Part shown: positions 63,216-64,000 of the stretch, piece after piece | How positions within the stretch are numbered: position 1 is the stretch's first letter | How the letters are laid out: each line of letters starts with the position of its first letter | Source: Streptomyces chattanoogensis | Lineage (GTDB): Bacteria; Actinomycetota; Actinomycetes; Streptomycetales; Streptomycetaceae | DNA length: 64,000 nucleotides | NCBI RefSeq assembly: GCF_001294335.1 | Contig: NZ_LGKG01000145.1 | Coordinates: 1-64,000 of the forward strand | Direction of reading: 5' to 3' | Program-made: the position numbers and the translations under genes | Notes under the pieces: generated by a model | What the model saw: the letters and a program-made list of their open reading frames with translations, nothing else | What the model was told of the DNA's origin: nothing | Databases searched by the model: none

Positions 63216-64000
63216 TCAGCCCGCCAGGCAGGACGGGCCGAGCAGCACCTTCAGATCGCCGAACAGGGACGGATCGGGCGTGACCCGATGGCGGTCCAGC
63301 CGCAGCACCGTCGTCTTCCGTGCGCCCTGGAGCTTGATCCGTACCTCGGTCGAGCCGCGGTGGCTGCTGAGCACCTCGCCCAGCTTCTCGACCATCGGCG
63401 GGGTGACCTTGACCGTCGGGATGGTGATCGTCACCGGGGCGTTGGTGCCCGCGTCCGAGAGGTCGGGGACCATCATCTCCATGGCGACCAGCCGGGGCAC
63501 GTCCTCGCGCTTGTCGAGGCGGCCCTTGACGAACACGATGGCGTCCTCGACGAGTTGGGTGGACACCAGCTGGTAGGTGGCGGGGAAGAACATGCAGTCG
63601 ATGGAGCCGGCGAGGTCCTCGACGGTGGCGATGGCCCAGGCGTTGCCCTGCTTGGTCATCTTGCGCTGCAGGCCGGAGATGATGCCGCCGATGGTGACGA
63701 TCGAGCCGTCGGAGTAGTCGCCTCCGGTCAGCTGGGCGATGGCGGCGTCCGCCTTGTCGGACAGCACGTGCTCGAGGCCGAAGAGGGGGTGGTCGGAGAC
63801 ATAGAGGCCGAGCATCTCCCGCTCCTGGGCGAGCAGATAGGTCTTGTCCCACTCGATGTCGCCGAACTCGACGTCGAGACCGAAGCCGGGGCCGTCGTCG
63901 GTGCTGTCGTCGCCCATCCCACCGAAGAGGTCGAACTGCCCTTCGGCCTCCTTGCGCTTGACCTGCACGACGTTGTCGATCATCGACTCGTACTGTGCGG
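63216..64000 (-). CDS. dnaE: DNA polymerase III subunit alpha, C-terminal part (runs off the window)
   Basis: The last 261 codons of replicative DNA polymerase III alpha; the gene continues past the right edge. Seen here: the end of the finger region (AQYESMIDNV, KRKEAEGQFDLFGG), then WDKTYLLAQEREMLGLYVSDHPL, the OB-fold (IVTIGGIISGLQRKMTKQGNAWAIATVEDLAGSIDCMFFP) and the C-terminal tau-binding-type region (STEVRIKLQGARKTTVLRL). No frameshift. Partial only because of the window edge. Confidence 0.95.
   Translation of the reverse strand, partial: AQYESMIDNVVQVKRKEAEGQFDLFGGMGDDSTDDGPGFGLDVEFGDIEWDKTYLLAQEREMLGLYVSDHPLFGLEHVLSDKADAAIAQLTGGDYSDGSIVTIGGIISGLQRKMTKQGNAWAIATVEDLAGSIDCMFFPATYQLVSTQLVEDAIVFVKGRLDKREDVPRLVAMEMMVPDLSDAGTNAPVTITIPTVKVTPPMVEKLGEVLSSHRGSTEVRIKLQGARKTTVLRLDRHRVTPDPSLFGDLKVLLGPSCLAG

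Overview
The window is a high-GC actinobacterial chromosome segment, almost certainly from Streptomyces. The reading frames have strong G/C third-position bias. GTG and TTG starts are common, Tat and lipoprotein secretion signals are present, and the gene content and order (gltBD, an ADP-ribosylglycohydrolase cluster, lgt, trp genes, his operon, dnaE) match what I know of the core Streptomyces chromosome. I saw no transposase, integrase, tRNA, rRNA or CRISPR array, so this is mainly conserved core sequence with a few variable spots.

Layout. 1-16.9 kb: a secreted 5'-nucleotidase; a two-gene siderophore-type amine pair (PLP decarboxylase plus lysine/ornithine N-monooxygenase); aminopeptidase N; an AraC regulator; a secreted GH101 endo-alpha-N-acetylgalactosaminidase; a secreted trypsin; and several small enzymes (HEXXH protein, alpha/beta hydrolase, GNAT, metallo-beta-lactamase fold, lipoprotein). 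17-25.8 kb: an ArsR-type regulator divergent from a flavin-reductase-like protein, the NADPH glutamate synthase genes gltB-gltD, and a VIT-family membrane protein. 26.1-34.0 kb: four consecutive ADP-ribosylglycohydrolase (DraG) family genes, then a family III CoA-transferase and a CitE-like lyase, all co-directional. This is the best candidate here for an uncharacterised system. 34.2-43.9 kb, all on the minus strand: lgt, a DsbA-like protein, trpA, trpB, trpM, trpC, three small membrane proteins, trpE and hisI. 44-49.4 kb: two small proteins and a LysR regulator divergent from sdhCAB. 49.4-55.2 kb: a tightly overlapping minus-strand his operon (hisD-hisC-hisB-small membrane protein-hisH-priA-ridA-hisF). 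55.5-64 kb: a beta-helix-like membrane protein, a 5'-truncated LON-domain gene, ybaK, ribosomal protein bL37, an ABC exporter pair with a DUF2567 protein, a NYN-domain protein, a small charged protein and the 3' part of dnaE.

How the parts work together. Glutamate synthase and the trp and his genes are nitrogen and amino-acid metabolism. PriA, encoded in the his operon, serves both histidine (HisA step) and tryptophan (TrpF step) synthesis, and no trpF is visible among the trp genes. Many junctions are ATGA, GTGA or TTGA overlaps, which implies translational coupling. Several perfect palindromes lie at promoter positions: upstream of hisD, between lysR and sdhC, between the ArsR regulator and its divergent neighbour, upstream of gltB, and between hisI and trpE. 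Three genes shorter than 80 codons (trpM is about 80) were recognised by reading the sequence directly: bL37, a 54-aa membrane protein inside the his operon, and a 59-aa charged protein before dnaE.
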